64,000 bases of DNA from Aureimonas jatrophae (GCF_900104035.1 NZ_FNIT01000001.1:454179-518178); one strand, 5' to 3'. Counted from the first letter of the stretch, positions 43,233 through 52,526 are shown. Notes: a model not told the origin generated them from the letters alone. Made by a program: numbers and translations.

Positions 43233-44549
43233 ATGGCGCAATCCTTCGAACGCGTGCTGCGCGGCGGCACGGTGGTGAACCAGGACGGCGTCGGCATCCG
43301 CGACATCGGCATCCGAGACGGACGCATCGCCGCGATCGGGTCGATCCCCGATGGTGCGGCCGGCGAGACCGTCGACTGCACCGGCTTGCACGTCCTGCCG
43401 GGCGTGATCGACAGCCAGGTCCATTTTCGCGAGCCTGGCCCGACCCACAAGGAGGACCTGGAGACCGGTTCGCTCGCCGCCGTGATGGGCGGCGTGACCT
43501 GCGTCTTCGAGATGCCCAACACCGATCCGCTGACCACCGACGAGGCGCGGCTTGCCGACAAGATCGCGCGGGGCCGTCACCGGATGCACTGCGATTTTGC
43601 CTTCTGGGTCGGAGGCACGCGCGAGAACGCGGCCGATGTCGCCGAACTGGAGCGCCTGCCGGGCGCGGCCGGCATCAAGGTCTTCATGGGATCGAGCACC
43701 GGCTCGCTTCTGGTCGAGGACGACGAGGGGGTGCGGTCCATCCTGCGCAACACGCACCGTCGCGCCGCCTTCCATTCCGAGGACGAGTTCCGCTTGCGCG
43801 AGCGGCTCGGCGAGCGGATTGAGGGCGACCCGGCCTCGCACCCCGTCTGGCGCGACGTGGAAGCAGCGCTCAACTGCACGCGTCGCCTTGTCGGCATCGC
43901 CCGCGAGACCGGTGCGCGCATCCACGTCCTCCATATCTCGACCGCGGAGGAGATCGACTTTCTGGCCGGCCACAAGGAGGTCGCCAGCTGCGAGGCGACA
44001 CCGCACCACCTGACGCTGACGGCCGACGACTACGCGCGGCTCGGAACGAAGCTGCAGATGAACCCGCCGGTGCGCGAGGCCCGTCACCGGGACGGCGTGT
44101 GGCGCGGCGTCGAGCAGGGGATCGTCGACGTGCTCGGCTCCGACCACGCGCCCCATACGCTGGACGAGAAGGCGAAGCCCTATCCGGCCTCGCCGTCGGG
44201 CATGACCGGCGTGCAGACGCTGGTGCCGGTGATGCTCGACCACGTGGCCAAGGGGCGGCTGTCGATCGAGCGCTTCGTGGACCTCACCTCGGCCGGGCCG
44301 CAGCGCCTCTTCGGTCTTCGCGCGAAGGGGCGGCTCGCGGTCGGCTACGACGCCGACCTGACGGTCGTGGACCTGAAGCGGCGCGAGACGATCCGGGATG
44401 CGTGGATCGCGTCGCGCTCGCAATGGACGCCCCATGACGGGCGCGAGGTGACCGGCTGGCCTGTCGGCACGATCGTGCGGGGGCGCCGGGTCGTGTGGGA
44501 GGGAGCGCTCGACGAGCGGGCGCAGGGAGAGCCGGCGCGGTTCGATTGA
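43233..44549 (+). CDS. pyrC: Dihydroorotase-type amidohydrolase
   Basis: 438-residue cyclic amidohydrolase expected to interconvert carbamoyl-aspartate and dihydroorotate. Conserved sites: PGVIDSQVHFREPG, carbamylated Lys in IKVFMGSSTG, His in FHSEDEF and HVLHIS, Asp in GSDHAPH. The first zinc ligand of the usual H-x-H is Gln (QVH). This Q-V-H form occurs in the dihydroorotase group common in alphaproteobacteria, so it may still work, but a different cyclic amide as substrate cannot be excluded. ATG 43233 has GGGAGC upstream; divergent from ygfZ. Confidence 0.85.
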   Translation: MAQSFERVLRGGTVVNQDGVGIRDIGIRDGRIAAIGSIPDGAAGETVDCTGLHVLPGVIDSQVHFREPGPTHKEDLETGSLAAVMGGVTCVFEMPNTDPLTTDEARLADKIARGRHRMHCDFAFWVGGTRENAADVAELERLPGAAGIKVFMGSSTGSLLVEDDEGVRSILRNTHRRAAFHSEDEFRLRERLGERIEGDPASHPVWRDVEAALNCTRRLVGIARETGARIHVLHISTAEEIDFLAGHKEVASCEATPHHLTLTADDYARLGTKLQMNPPVREARHRDGVWRGVEQGIVDVLGSDHAPHTLDEKAKPYPASPSGMTGVQTLVPVMLDHVAKGRLSIERFVDLTSAGPQRLFGLRAKGRLAVGYDADLTVVDLKRRETIRDAWIASRSQWTPHDGREVTGWPVGTIVRGRRVVWEGALDERAQGEPARFD

Positions 44550-44573
44550 TCGCCAGGGCGGGGCGGGCGGCGC

Positions 44574-45365
44574 TCAGTCGCCCGCGACAAAGAACTCGAA
44601 GCGCCCCTCGGGCGAGATGCCGAGTCGGTAGAAGTCGTAGGAGCCGTTGGCGAGCATGCGCTGATAGTCGCCCGCGGTCACCAGCTCGAACAGCTCGACG
44701 AGTTGCGGGTTGGTGAGCTTCGAGAGGTCGACCTGCGTGAAGTAGGGCCAGACGAAGATCTCGTCGGCGCCGTCGCCCTCCACATGGACGTGGCCGGCCT
44801 CCAGCGTTTCCAGGAGGATCGCCAGGAGCTCGACACCGTTTCCATCGCCCGAGGCGTCCTTCAGGATCTGGATCGGATCGGTCCCGTCGTCGACCAGCGA
44901 CAGGGTCGTCGGATCGGCACCCGTCTGGATATAGGGACGCAGCTTCTCGACGTCGCCGCTCTTGGCGATCTCGATCAGCTTGCGGCGCAGGTCGCGCACC
45001 GGCACGGGCAGCTCGTCCTCGTTGTAGAGGATGCGCGCCGGCGGCACGTCCACCGGAGCCTGGGGCGCGGCGTCGTCCGCATCGGGATCGGGCTCGACGC
45101 TGGGTGCCGCGTTCTCGGGCGCTGCGTCGCCCGGCGCCGCGGCCGGAGGCACCGTCTCCGCCCCGGCGGGGGCCGCCGGTGCCGGAGGGGTGGCCGAGGG
45201 CGTTCCGCCGGGAACCGGGGGCAGGGGAACCGTGACGATGCCCTCGCGCGCGGGCGCGGGGTTCGCATCGTCGGGGATCTGCGAGAAGGCCGAGGCTGGG
45301 CTGGATGCGCCAAGGCACACAAGGGCGAAGGCGAGCGGCGGCCCCAGCCGGGAGATCAGCGTCAC
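44574..45365 (-). CDS. Uncharacterised exported protein
   Basis: 263 residues from a GTG at 45365. N-terminal signal peptide (LISRLGPPLAFALVCLGASSPASAF), a long Ala/Pro/Glu-rich low-complexity stretch (about 30-110), then a folded domain with RDLRRKLIEIAKSGDVEKLRPYI and a repeated-looking helical pattern up to the end EGRFEFFVAGD. Probably periplasmic. No family recognised beyond its likely conservation in this order. Follows the 86-residue gene by seven bases. Confidence 0.72.
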   Translation of the reverse strand: MTLISRLGPPLAFALVCLGASSPASAFSQIPDDANPAPAREGIVTVPLPPVPGGTPSATPPAPAAPAGAETVPPAAAPGDAAPENAAPSVEPDPDADDAAPQAPVDVPPARILYNEDELPVPVRDLRRKLIEIAKSGDVEKLRPYIQTGADPTTLSLVDDGTDPIQILKDASGDGNGVELLAILLETLEAGHVHVEGDGADEIFVWPYFTQVDLSKLTNPQLVELFELVTAGDYQRMLANGSYDFYRLGISPEGRFEFFVAGD

Positions 45366-45372
45366 GATCCGT

Positions 45373-45633
45373 CTACTGAAGGGCGCGGTCGGCGCGGAAC
45401 TCACCGTACTCGACCCGGCGACGTAGCGCCTCGAGAAGTTCGAGGACCTCCGACTCGCCATGCCGGCGCACCAGTTCCGTCACCGCGGTGGTGATCGCGG
45501 TCTCGGCGAGGATTTCGGTCTCGATGCCGTCGGAGATGCCGTCGGCCCACGCCTCGGCATGATACTCGGTCGCGACCTGCTTCTTCTCGGCCGCGATCAT
45601 CTCGTCCAGCTCGGAACCCTGCAGATCGATCAT
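45373..45633 (-). CDS. Small conserved hypothetical protein
   Basis: 86 residues, acidic, all helical, no signal or membrane segment (e.g. LAETAITTAVTELVRRHGESE). A CtrA-type box lies 62-76 bases upstream. It heads a two-gene unit with the exported protein gene. Function unknown. Confidence 0.68.
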   Translation of the reverse strand: MIDLQGSELDEMIAAEKKQVATEYHAEAWADGISDGIETEILAETAITTAVTELVRRHGESEVLELLEALRRRVEYGEFRADRALQ

Positions 45634-45694
45634 GCCGAACCTATCCTCTTGCCGTTCGCCCGAAGCCGCGCGCGCAACGCCCGCTTTGGGAGCC

Positions 45695-45709
45695 TTAACG
45701 AAGTTTTAA
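45695..45709. promoter_or_regulatory. CtrA-type box TTAA-N7-TTAA
   Basis: Exact match to the alphaproteobacterial CtrA consensus, TTAA at 45695-45698 and 45706-45709 with seven bases between. It sits 62-76 bases upstream of the 86-residue gene, and its right half overlaps the stop codon of the TIGR02301-like gene. Placement fits control of the leftward gene pair. Confidence 0.5.
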
Positions 45710-46149
45710 TTCCCGTACCTTGCGCTGATCTCGCGTGAAAGGTTGGCGCCCTCGCGTCGATACCTTTCCACGGCGACCGTCGCCGAAGGGGTACACTTGC
45801 GGTAGGTCGCCGCGAACGAGCGGTAACCCTGGTTGAAGCTCGCGACGAGGATACGCCGGTCGGCCTCGTTGGGCGCCTGCGCGTCCAGAAGGTCTGTCAT
45901 GCGCTGCCGCCAGACCGCGGCATCCGCGTCTCCGCAGATCGTGCGCAGGAAGTGCATGGAGCCGAGAATCGTCGCGAGGCGACTCATCGGCTGCATGTAG
46001 GCGGCATTCGACGGTTGCACCGTCGGCGCGGCAGCCTCCGGCGCGGGCTTCTCCGCGGGCTGCGCAACCGCCTGCACCGGCATGCCGGTCGCGATTAACG
46101 CCGCCGCGACGATGGCTCGCCTTTGATGAAACTTGACGCGAAATCCCAT
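45706..46149 (-). CDS. TIGR02301-like exported protein
   Basis: 147 residues. Signal peptide (about 1-29, ending AVAQPAEKP), then a conserved helical domain with MSRLATILGSMHFLRTICG, WRQRMTDLLDAQ and FNQGYRSFAATYRKCTPSA. Two cysteines (ICG and KCT) may form a disulfide. This pattern matches a small periplasmic family found only in alphaproteobacteria; function unknown. ATG 46149 chosen because it directly begins the signal peptide. Confidence 0.78.
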   Translation of the reverse strand: MGFRVKFHQRRAIVAAALIATGMPVQAVAQPAEKPAPEAAAPTVQPSNAAYMQPMSRLATILGSMHFLRTICGDADAAVWRQRMTDLLDAQAPNEADRRILVASFNQGYRSFAATYRKCTPSATVAVERYRREGANLSREISARYGN

Positions 46150-46275
46150 AAGTGACGATTGCGATTCGAATAAGGAGAATGCAAGACGGCAACCGGACCG
46201 TCCCAGCCGATCGCCGCCGTTAAGGTTGACAGGCAAAGTGGCGCGATCGAGCGCTGGTCGGCCGGGTTTCAGCCC

Positions 46276-46689
46276 TTATCGCTCCGCAGCGCGTCGGATC
46301 ACGCCGGCCAGACCCTCGGTGGTTTGGCCCGCCCGATCCATGGCCTCGATCTCGGCGCGTGCGAAGAAGCGCGCGTCCGCCGCATCGTCGCTCGCTTGCG
46401 GCCTTGCCGATACCGGGTCGCCCGTTCGGAACACCGTGATCACCGCATGCGCCGTCCCGTCGATCGCCTCGTGGACCTGCGACAGCTCGACCGCCGGGAC
46501 GTGGATGCCGGTTTCTTCCGCGAGCTCGCGTCGCGCCGCCGCTTCCAGCCGCTCGCCCCATTCGACGCGTCCCCCCGGCAGGCTCCACAAGCCCTGGAAC
46601 GGCGGGCGCGACCGCAGCACGAGAAGCGCTGCGCCGCTCGGGTCGAACACGCAAACCGAGACGCCGACGATGGGGCGTGGTGCGGACAT
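46276..46689 (-). CDS. Nudix hydrolase
   Basis: 137 residues with a complete Nudix box (GGRVEWGERLEAAARRELAEET plus GI). Such enzymes cleave nucleoside diphosphates linked to other groups; the short size and LWSLPGG lead are like MutT or ADP-ribose pyrophosphatase types. Divergent from the SRAP gene with 51 bases between starts. Confidence 0.92.
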   Translation of the reverse strand: MSAPRPIVGVSVCVFDPSGAALLVLRSRPPFQGLWSLPGGRVEWGERLEAAARRELAEETGIHVPAVELSQVHEAIDGTAHAVITVFRTGDPVSARPQASDDAADARFFARAEIEAMDRAGQTTEGLAGVIRRAAER

Positions 46690-46740
46690 GAATGGCGTTT
46701 CCTTCTTGCGGCGGGAGCGAACGCCGCGCCAAGAAGGGGG

Positions 46741-47436
46741 ATGTGCCCCCGCTTCACCCTGACGTCCAGTCCCGGCGCGGTTGCGCGCGCCTTCGGTCTC
46801 GACGCGATTGAGCCCTTTCCGCCGCGCTACAACATCGCGCCGACCCAGCCGATCCTGATCGTTCACGAGGCGATGCCCGCGCCTCGCGGCCCGAAGCGTC
46901 GCGCCCAGCTCGCCCGATGGGGACTGATACCGGGCTGGGTCCGCGATCCCAGCCAACTGCCGCTCCTGTACTCCGCGCAGGCCGAGACGGCGGCCGCGCG
47001 CAACAGCTTTCGCGGAGCCCTGCGCTACCGGCGCTGCCTCGTTCCCGCGAGCGGCTTCTACGACTGGCAGCGCAGGCCGGACGGCGGACGCCAGCCTTGG
47101 TTCCTGCGCGGGGCCGGCCCGGAGCCGCTCGCCTTTGCCGGGCTTCTCGAGACTTATCTCGCCAGCGACGGCAGCGAGATCGATACCGCGGCGATCCTCA
47201 CGGTTCCCGCCGCCGAGGATCTCGCGGCGATCCTGGTCCGCACGCCCGCGGTGGTCGCCGCGGCCGATACGGACCGGTGGCTTGCCTGCGCCGACTACGA
47301 GCCGGATGCGGTGGCCGACATTCTCGAGCCCGTCCCGGTCGGCACGTTCGACGCGGTGGCCGTTTCGGACCGGATCAATTCGGTTGCCAACATGGGGCCC
47401 GCGGTGCAGGAGGAAGTGCTTCCGCGCGATCCTTGA
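46741..47436 (+). CDS. SRAP-family protein with degenerate active site
   Basis: 231 residues of the SOS-response-associated peptidase family (YedK/HMCES), whose Cys2 forms a stable crosslink with abasic sites in single-stranded DNA. Cys2 is present after the initiator Met, but Gly3 is Pro, the Asn of the usual NARAET is Ser78, the Glu of GFYEW is Asp108, and the HDR triad of the usual IHDRMP is replaced (ILVRTP, with Leu165 and Val166). The fold markers YNIAPTQ and RRCLVPASGFYDW remain. It may bind DNA with altered chemistry. ATG 46741; 12 bases before the M42 gene. Confidence 0.85.
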   Translation: MCPRFTLTSSPGAVARAFGLDAIEPFPPRYNIAPTQPILIVHEAMPAPRGPKRRAQLARWGLIPGWVRDPSQLPLLYSAQAETAAARNSFRGALRYRRCLVPASGFYDWQRRPDGGRQPWFLRGAGPEPLAFAGLLETYLASDGSEIDTAAILTVPAAEDLAAILVRTPAVVAAADTDRWLACADYEPDAVADILEPVPVGTFDAVAVSDRINSVANMGPAVQEEVLPRDP

Positions 47437-47448
47437 ACGAGCCCGTCC

Positions 47449-48486
47449 ATGAACATCGATCTTCTGCGCCGCCTGTGCGAGACCCCGGGCGTTCCCGGCC
47501 ACGAGCACCGGGTGCGAGCCTTGATCGAACAGGAAGCGCAGGGTCTGTTCGACGAGATCGAGACCGATGCGATGGGCTCGCTGATCTGCACGCGAAAGGG
47601 CGAGGGGGCGGATCCCGAGCGCATCCTTCTCGCCTGCCACATGGACGAGATCGGCTTCCTGGTGAGCCACGTGAGCGAGAAGGGATTCATCCACGTCTCG
47701 CCGGTCGGCGGCTTCGACCCACGCAACCTCTTCTCGCGTCGCGTTCTCGTCTGCACGGATCGGGGCGACCACGAGGGCGTCATGATGGCGGAGGGCAAGC
47801 CGGTCCACATCCAGGCGCCAGAAGACCGCAAGAAGGTCCCCGAGCCCACCGACTTCTTTATCGACATCGGCATGGGCGCCGCGACGCGCGAGCACGTGCG
47901 GGTCGGCGACTTCGTGGTCATGGACGAGCCGCTCGTCGAGATGGGCGAGCGTATCGTCTCCAAGGCCCTCGACAACCGTATCGCCTGCTGGCTCGGCCTC
48001 GAGGTGGCCCGTCGCCTGCGGGACGAGAAGCGGGGCCATCGGTGCCAACTGACCGTCGCCTTCACTTCGCAGGAGGAGGTGGGCCTGCGTGGTGCTAAGA
48101 CCGTCGCCTACCGCATGCGACCCCATGTCGGCATCGGCGTCGATGTCACGCTCGCCTGCGACACGCCGGGCGTTCCCGACCGCGATCGCACGACCGAGCT
48201 CGGCAAGGGCGCCGGCTTGCACCTCAAGGACGGCTCCTTCATCGCCGATCGCGAGCTGACCCTGGAGTTCGAGCGAATCGCCCAGGAGGAATCCATACCG
48301 GTGCAGCGCACGATCCTCGGCGGTGGCGGCATGGACGGCGCCTCGCTTCAGCAGGCCGCGACCGGTGCGCGCGCGATCGGCATCGTCGTCGGCACGCGCT
48401 ACATCCACACGGTGGCCGAGATGATCGACCGGACCGACGTGCAGGCTGCGCTCGATCTTCTGACGGCCTACGTCGCACGCCACTAG
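47449..48486 (+). CDS. M42-family metallopeptidase
   Basis: 345 residues of the M42 aminopeptidase (glutamyl aminopeptidase/deblocking, PepA-like; once called endoglucanase CelM) family. Metal and catalytic residues visible: ACHMDEIGFL, SKALDNRI (Asp), FTSQEEVGLRG (Glu-Glu), and the final His in VVGTRYIHTVAEM. Cytosolic, usually a large tetrahedral complex. Expected role: trimming of peptides. Confidence 0.92.
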   Translation: MNIDLLRRLCETPGVPGHEHRVRALIEQEAQGLFDEIETDAMGSLICTRKGEGADPERILLACHMDEIGFLVSHVSEKGFIHVSPVGGFDPRNLFSRRVLVCTDRGDHEGVMMAEGKPVHIQAPEDRKKVPEPTDFFIDIGMGAATREHVRVGDFVVMDEPLVEMGERIVSKALDNRIACWLGLEVARRLRDEKRGHRCQLTVAFTSQEEVGLRGAKTVAYRMRPHVGIGVDVTLACDTPGVPDRDRTTELGKGAGLHLKDGSFIADRELTLEFERIAQEESIPVQRTILGGGGMDGASLQQAATGARAIGIVVGTRYIHTVAEMIDRTDVQAALDLLTAYVARH

Positions 48487-48494
48487 ACGCGTCG

Positions 48495-49109
48495 ATGCTC
48501 GACCCTCTGCTGCGCGGATTTCTGTCCGGTGGTGCGCTGATCGTGGCGATCGGCGCGCAGAATGCCTTCGTCTTGGAGCGAGGGCTCGCGCGATCGCATG
48601 TGCTGGCGGTCTGTCTGATCTGCGCCCTGTCGGACGCCGTGCTGATCGCGGCCGGCGTCGGCGGCTTAGGCTCGCTGATCGTCAGCCGGCCGGCACTGAT
48701 CGCATGGGTGACGATCGGCGGCGCGCTGTTTCTCTTCAGCTATGCGGCGTTGGCCTCCAAGCGAGCCTTGCGCCCGGCCGCGCTGCTCCTGCGGGGTGGC
48801 CGCGACATGGCGCTGGGAAGCGTGGTCACGACCTGCCTCGCGCTGACCTTCCTCAACCCGCACGTTTATCTCGATACGGTGGTGCTCTTGGGAAGCTTGT
48901 CGGCCCGATACGGCGCCACCGACGGTCGCCTCCTGTTCGCGCTCGGCGCGATGGCGGCCTCGTTCACGTGGTTCTTCGCCCTGGGCTACGGCGCGCGCCT
49001 GCTCGCGCCGCTTTTCGCGAAACCGGCCGCATGGCGGGTTCTCGACGCGGTAATCGCCGTCGTCATGGCGGCGCTTGGGCTTAGTCTGCTCCTGAGCCTT
49101 CGAAGCTGA
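48495..49109 (+). CDS. LysE/ArgO-family amino acid exporter
   Basis: 204 residues with six hydrophobic helices; the conserved start GALIVAIGAQNAFVLERGL and the later FLNPHVYLDTVVLLG are hallmarks of the LysE/ArgO group that exports lysine or arginine. It follows the M42 peptidase by eight bases, so peptide breakdown and export of basic amino acids may be linked. Confidence 0.92.
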   Translation: MLDPLLRGFLSGGALIVAIGAQNAFVLERGLARSHVLAVCLICALSDAVLIAAGVGGLGSLIVSRPALIAWVTIGGALFLFSYAALASKRALRPAALLLRGGRDMALGSVVTTCLALTFLNPHVYLDTVVLLGSLSARYGATDGRLLFALGAMAASFTWFFALGYGARLLAPLFAKPAAWRVLDAVIAVVMAALGLSLLLSLRS

Positions 49110-49112
49110 TCG

Positions 49113-49316
49113 CTAGTTGCGGCCGTTGCCGTTGGCTGCCGCGTTGCGCGTGGCGAGCGCGGGCGTCTTGCGCTTGGCCGGCAGCGACAGGTTGGCGGCG
49201 GCGGCTGCAATCGCCGCGATGCCGATCTTCCGGTAGTTGCCGAGAAGGTTGGCTTCGCGCTCGCGCTCTTGTTTCGAGCGGAAGGTGACGTTCGATTTGG
49301 TGACGTGAGGGGTCAT
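49113..49316 (-). CDS. Small basic hypothetical protein
   Basis: 67 residues, Arg/Lys-rich start (MTPHVTKSNVTFRSKQERERE) with one short hydrophobic Ala-rich stretch (IGIAAIAAAAANL) and an Asn/Gly end. The ribosome binding site ACAGGAGAA before ATG 49316 is strong, which argues that it is real. Convergent with the exporter. Function unknown. Confidence 0.6.
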   Translation of the reverse strand: MTPHVTKSNVTFRSKQEREREANLLGNYRKIGIAAIAAAAANLSLPAKRKTPALATRNAAANGNGRN

Positions 49317-49571
49317 GCGGGTTCTCCTGTAGGGGGGGAATGGCCGTCACATTGCGTCGGATTGGGGGCAGAAATGCTTCCAATCTTGGGATCTATACTT
49401 AACAAAAGGTTGCTGTCCCGACATGTTGCGTGACTGCTACATGTTGCAGCGCGATATAGTCTTGGTCGCGATGCAAATTCTTATCGCGACAGCGAACGCG
49501 TCCGGTTTGTGGGACGGCGGGTTTGCCTGTAGCACGGACACCGGACACAGCGGCATGCGGGAACGGACTAC
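49317..49571. promoter_or_regulatory. Upstream region of cysS with direct repeat
   Basis: 255 bases between the small protein gene and cysS, AT-rich at 49370-49500. It holds ACATGTTGC twice, at 49421-49429 and 49439-49447, 18 bases apart, and TTAA-N7-TTGC at 49399. I do not recognise the factor. Confidence 0.35.
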
Positions 49572-50990
49572 GTGGACGACGGCGATCGGGGCCTGAAGCT
49601 CTTCAACACCATGACGCGGCGCAAGGCGGCGTTGCGCCCGCTGGACTGGCGAAACGGCGCGAGCGATCCGAAGCTGCGCATGTATGTCTGCGGTCCCACC
49701 GTCTACGACGAGGCCCATATCGGCAACGCGCGTCCGGTGATCGTCTTCGACGTCCTGTTTCGCCTGCTGCGCCACCTCTACGGACCGGCGCACGTCACCT
49801 ACGTCCGCAACATCACGGACGTCGACGACAAGATCAACGCGCGCGCGGCGCGCGACTTTCCCGGGCTCGAACTCAACGACGCGATCCGTCGCGTCACCGA
49901 GCGCACCGCCGACCAGTTCCACCGGGACGTTGCTGCGCTAGGCTGTCTTGCGCCCAGCTTCGAGCCGCGAGCGACCGAGTTCGTGGTGCCGCGCGGCGAT
50001 GGAGGGCCCGACATGGTCTCGATGATCGGGTCGCTGATCGAGCGCGGCCATGCCTACGAGGCGGCGGGCGAGGTCCTGTTCTCGGTTCGCTCCATGCCGG
50101 ACTACGGTGCCCTCTCGCGTCGCAACCTCGACGACCAGCAGGCGGGCGCGCGCGTCGCCGTGGAGGCGCACAAGCGCGATCCGGCCGACTTCGTGCTCTG
50201 GAAGCTGTCGGACGAGAACGAGCCGGGTTGGCCGAGCCCGTGGGGGCGAGGGCGTCCTGGCTGGCACATCGAGTGCTCGGTGATGAGCGAAGCCTATCTC
50301 GGCCAGACCTTCGACATCCATGGCGGCGGGCTCGACCTCATCTTCCCACACCACGAGAACGAGATCGCCCAGTCGCGTTGCGCCCACGGCACGCACGCCA
50401 TGGCCGAGATCTGGATGCACAACGGCTTCCTGCAGGTCGAGGGCCGCAAGATGTCGAAGTCGCTCGGCAACTTCCATACGATCCGCGAGGTCCTGGAGAC
50501 CGACAAGGTCGGCGGTCGCAGCTGGCCCGGCGAGGCGGTGCGGCTGGCGATGCTGAAGACGCACTACCGCGAGCCGATCGACTTCACCGCCGCGCGGCTG
50601 GAGGAGGCCGTGCGCGAGCTGGACCGATGGGAGCGGATGGCCGAGGGCGCGACAAGCGACGCGGTGATCGACGACCAGTTCCTCGACTGCCTGCGCGACG
50701 ATCTCTCGGTGAGCGGCGCGATCGCGCGCACCCACGAACTGTTCGACGCGGGGCAGGCCGCCAGCGCGCTCACCGGCCTGCGGCTGATCGGCATCGATCC
50801 CGTTCGACAAGCGGCGATCGGCGCGGACGTCGAGCGTCGGATCGCCGCTCGGCTCGACCTCCTGCGCGCGCGGGACTTCGCGGCCGCCGACCAGATCCGC
50901 GATGAACTCGCCGCCGAGGGCGTGCTCCTGAAGGACGGCAAGGATCCCGCGACAGGAGAGCGCGTCACGACCTGGGAGCTGCGGAGGTGA
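49572..50990 (+). CDS. cysS: Cysteinyl-tRNA synthetase
   Basis: Class I aminoacyl-tRNA synthetase, 472 residues. HIGH-like motif [28 protein letters not shown], zinc ligands from [14 protein letters not shown] and [13 protein letters not shown], and KMSKS ([10 protein letters not shown]). GTG start at 49572; 15 residues before the first strand. Its stop overlaps the start of the next gene (GTGA). Confidence 0.96.
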   Translation: MDDGDRGLKLFNTMTRRKAALRPLDWRNGASDPKLRMYVCGPTVYDEAHIGNARPVIVFDVLFRLLRHLYGPAHVTYVRNITDVDDKINARAARDFPGLELNDAIRRVTERTADQFHRDVAALGCLAPSFEPRATEFVVPRGDGGPDMVSMIGSLIERGHAYEAAGEVLFSVRSMPDYGALSRRNLDDQQAGARVAVEAHKRDPADFVLWKLSDENEPGWPSPWGRGRPGWHIECSVMSEAYLGQTFDIHGGGLDLIFPHHENEIAQSRCAHGTHAMAEIWMHNGFLQVEGRKMSKSLGNFHTIREVLETDKVGGRSWPGEAVRLAMLKTHYREPIDFTAARLEEAVRELDRWERMAEGATSDAVIDDQFLDCLRDDLSVSGAIARTHELFDAGQAASALTGLRLIGIDPVRQAAIGADVERRIAARLDLLRARDFAAADQIRDELAAEGVLLKDGKDPATGERVTTWELRR

Positions 50991-51967
50991 GTGCCGCGCT
51001 GCGCACGCTCTACCCGCCCATCCAGCCGTTCCGCACGGAACGGCTGCCGGTGGGCGAGGGGCACGAGTTGTATGTCGAGTGCTGCGGCAACCCGGCCGGC
51101 CAGCCGATCCTGTTTCTGCACGGCGGGCCGGGGAGCGGCAGCAGCCCGAACCATCGCCGCTTGTTCGATCCCGCGCACTACCGGATCATCCTGTTCGACC
51201 AGCGGGGTTGCGGGCGCTCCTCGCCGCTCGGCTCGCTGCACGCTAACACGACAACCGATCTCGTCGCCGACATCGAGCGGTTGCGGCTTCATTTCCGGAT
51301 CGAGCGCTGGATGGTGTTCGGCGGATCGTGGGGCTCGACGCTGGCGCTCGCCTATGGCGAGGCCTACCCCGATCGCGTCGAGGCGATGGTGCTGCGCGGC
51401 ATCTTCACGGGGCGGCGCGCGGAGCTCGACTGGTATTATCGCGAGGGCGCGAGCCGCTTGTTTCCCGACGAGTGGGAACGCTTCCTCGCCCCGCTCGCCC
51501 CCGCCGCCCGCCATGATCCGATCCGGGGGTATCATCCGTTGCTGACGAGTCCCGATCCGCAGGTTCGGGCTCGCGCCGCACGCGCCTGGACCGACTGGGA
51601 AGCGCGCACCGTTTCGACGCGCCCGCCCGGCCTGCCGCTTCCGCCCGGCGTCGCCGCCAGCGATGCGGCGGTGGCCTTCGCCCGGATCGAGAACCATTTC
51701 TTCGTCAACGATCTGTGGCTGCGAGAGGGACAGTTGGTCGAGGAGGCCGGTCGGTTGGCCGGGATCCCCGGCATCATCGTCCAAGGGCGCTACGACGTCG
51801 TGACGCCGCCCGTCACCGCCTTTGACCTGCATCGTGCGTGGCCGGGCTCGGAACTCCAGATCGTCGAGGACGCGGGACACGCCTTCTCCGAGCCGGGGAC
51901 GCTGGATCGGCTCATCCGCGCGACCGACCGCCTGCGCCAGTTCCGACCCGTGGAGCCCGCCTCATGA
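50987..51967 (+). CDS. pip: Proline iminopeptidase
   Basis: 326-residue alpha/beta hydrolase of family S33 releasing N-terminal proline. Seen: oxyanion [18 protein letters not shown], nucleophile [14 protein letters not shown], Asp in GRYDVVTP and His in [10 protein letters not shown]. Starts with GTG at 50987, overlapping the cysS stop. Followed directly by the GFA-family gene with a four-base overlap. Confidence 0.95.
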   Translation: MSAALRTLYPPIQPFRTERLPVGEGHELYVECCGNPAGQPILFLHGGPGSGSSPNHRRLFDPAHYRIILFDQRGCGRSSPLGSLHANTTTDLVADIERLRLHFRIERWMVFGGSWGSTLALAYGEAYPDRVEAMVLRGIFTGRRAELDWYYREGASRLFPDEWERFLAPLAPAARHDPIRGYHPLLTSPDPQVRARAARAWTDWEARTVSTRPPGLPLPPGVAASDAAVAFARIENHFFVNDLWLREGQLVEEAGRLAGIPGIIVQGRYDVVTPPVTAFDLHRAWPGSELQIVEDAGHAFSEPGTLDRLIRATDRLRQFRPVEPAS

Positions 51968-52443
51968 CGCTCGACAACAAGCCCGTCCGCTCCGGCGGAT
52001 GCCAATGCGGCGCCGTCCGCTTCCGCCTGGAAGGCGCGCCCGCCCACTCCTCGGTCTGCCACTGCCGCATGTGTCAGAAGGCGTTCGGCGCGCTCTACGC
52101 ACCGCTTCTCAACGTCGGGGAGGCGACGCTGACCTGGACTCGGGGCGAGCCGGCGCGCTTCCGGTCGTCGAGCCATGTACGTCGCGGCTTCTGCTCGGCC
52201 TGCGGCACGCCTCTCACCTACGAGGCGCCGAACGGCATCGCGCTGGCCATCGGCGCCTTCGACGATCCGAGCGATCTGGCGCCCTCGATCCAGTTCGGTG
52301 TCGAGGGAAAGTTGCCCTACGTCGATCGTGTGCCGCAGCTCCCGGTCTCGACGACCGACGAGGACGCAGCCTCGACGCAGGACAGCTGGATGAAGGAGAT
52401 CCGCTCGTTCCAGCATCCGGACCACGATACGCCCGAGCCCTAG
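51964..52443 (+). CDS. GFA-family zinc protein
   Basis: 159 residues of the glutathione-dependent formaldehyde-activating (GFA/CENP-V) fold. Zinc ligands: GGCQCGAVRF, VCHCRMCQKAFG and GFCSACGTPL. Despite the name most members have no proven formaldehyde role. ATG 51964 overlaps the pip stop. No formaldehyde dehydrogenase gene is near. Confidence 0.92.
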   Translation: MTLDNKPVRSGGCQCGAVRFRLEGAPAHSSVCHCRMCQKAFGALYAPLLNVGEATLTWTRGEPARFRSSSHVRRGFCSACGTPLTYEAPNGIALAIGAFDDPSDLAPSIQFGVEGKLPYVDRVPQLPVSTTDEDAASTQDSWMKEIRSFQHPDHDTPEP

Positions 52444-52526
52444 GTGTGCGGGAATCCGGGTGTCGCCGCCCCGCGCGATAGGCTAGGTCCAGCGCAGCGC
52501 CGGACCTTTGACGAGCGAGACTTCGC

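Noticed and set aside
46276-48483. 735-codon minus frame extending the Nudix hydrolase
   Set aside because: The upstream part is antisense to the SRAP and M42 peptidase genes and has no domain; Nudix proteins of this type are about 140 residues.
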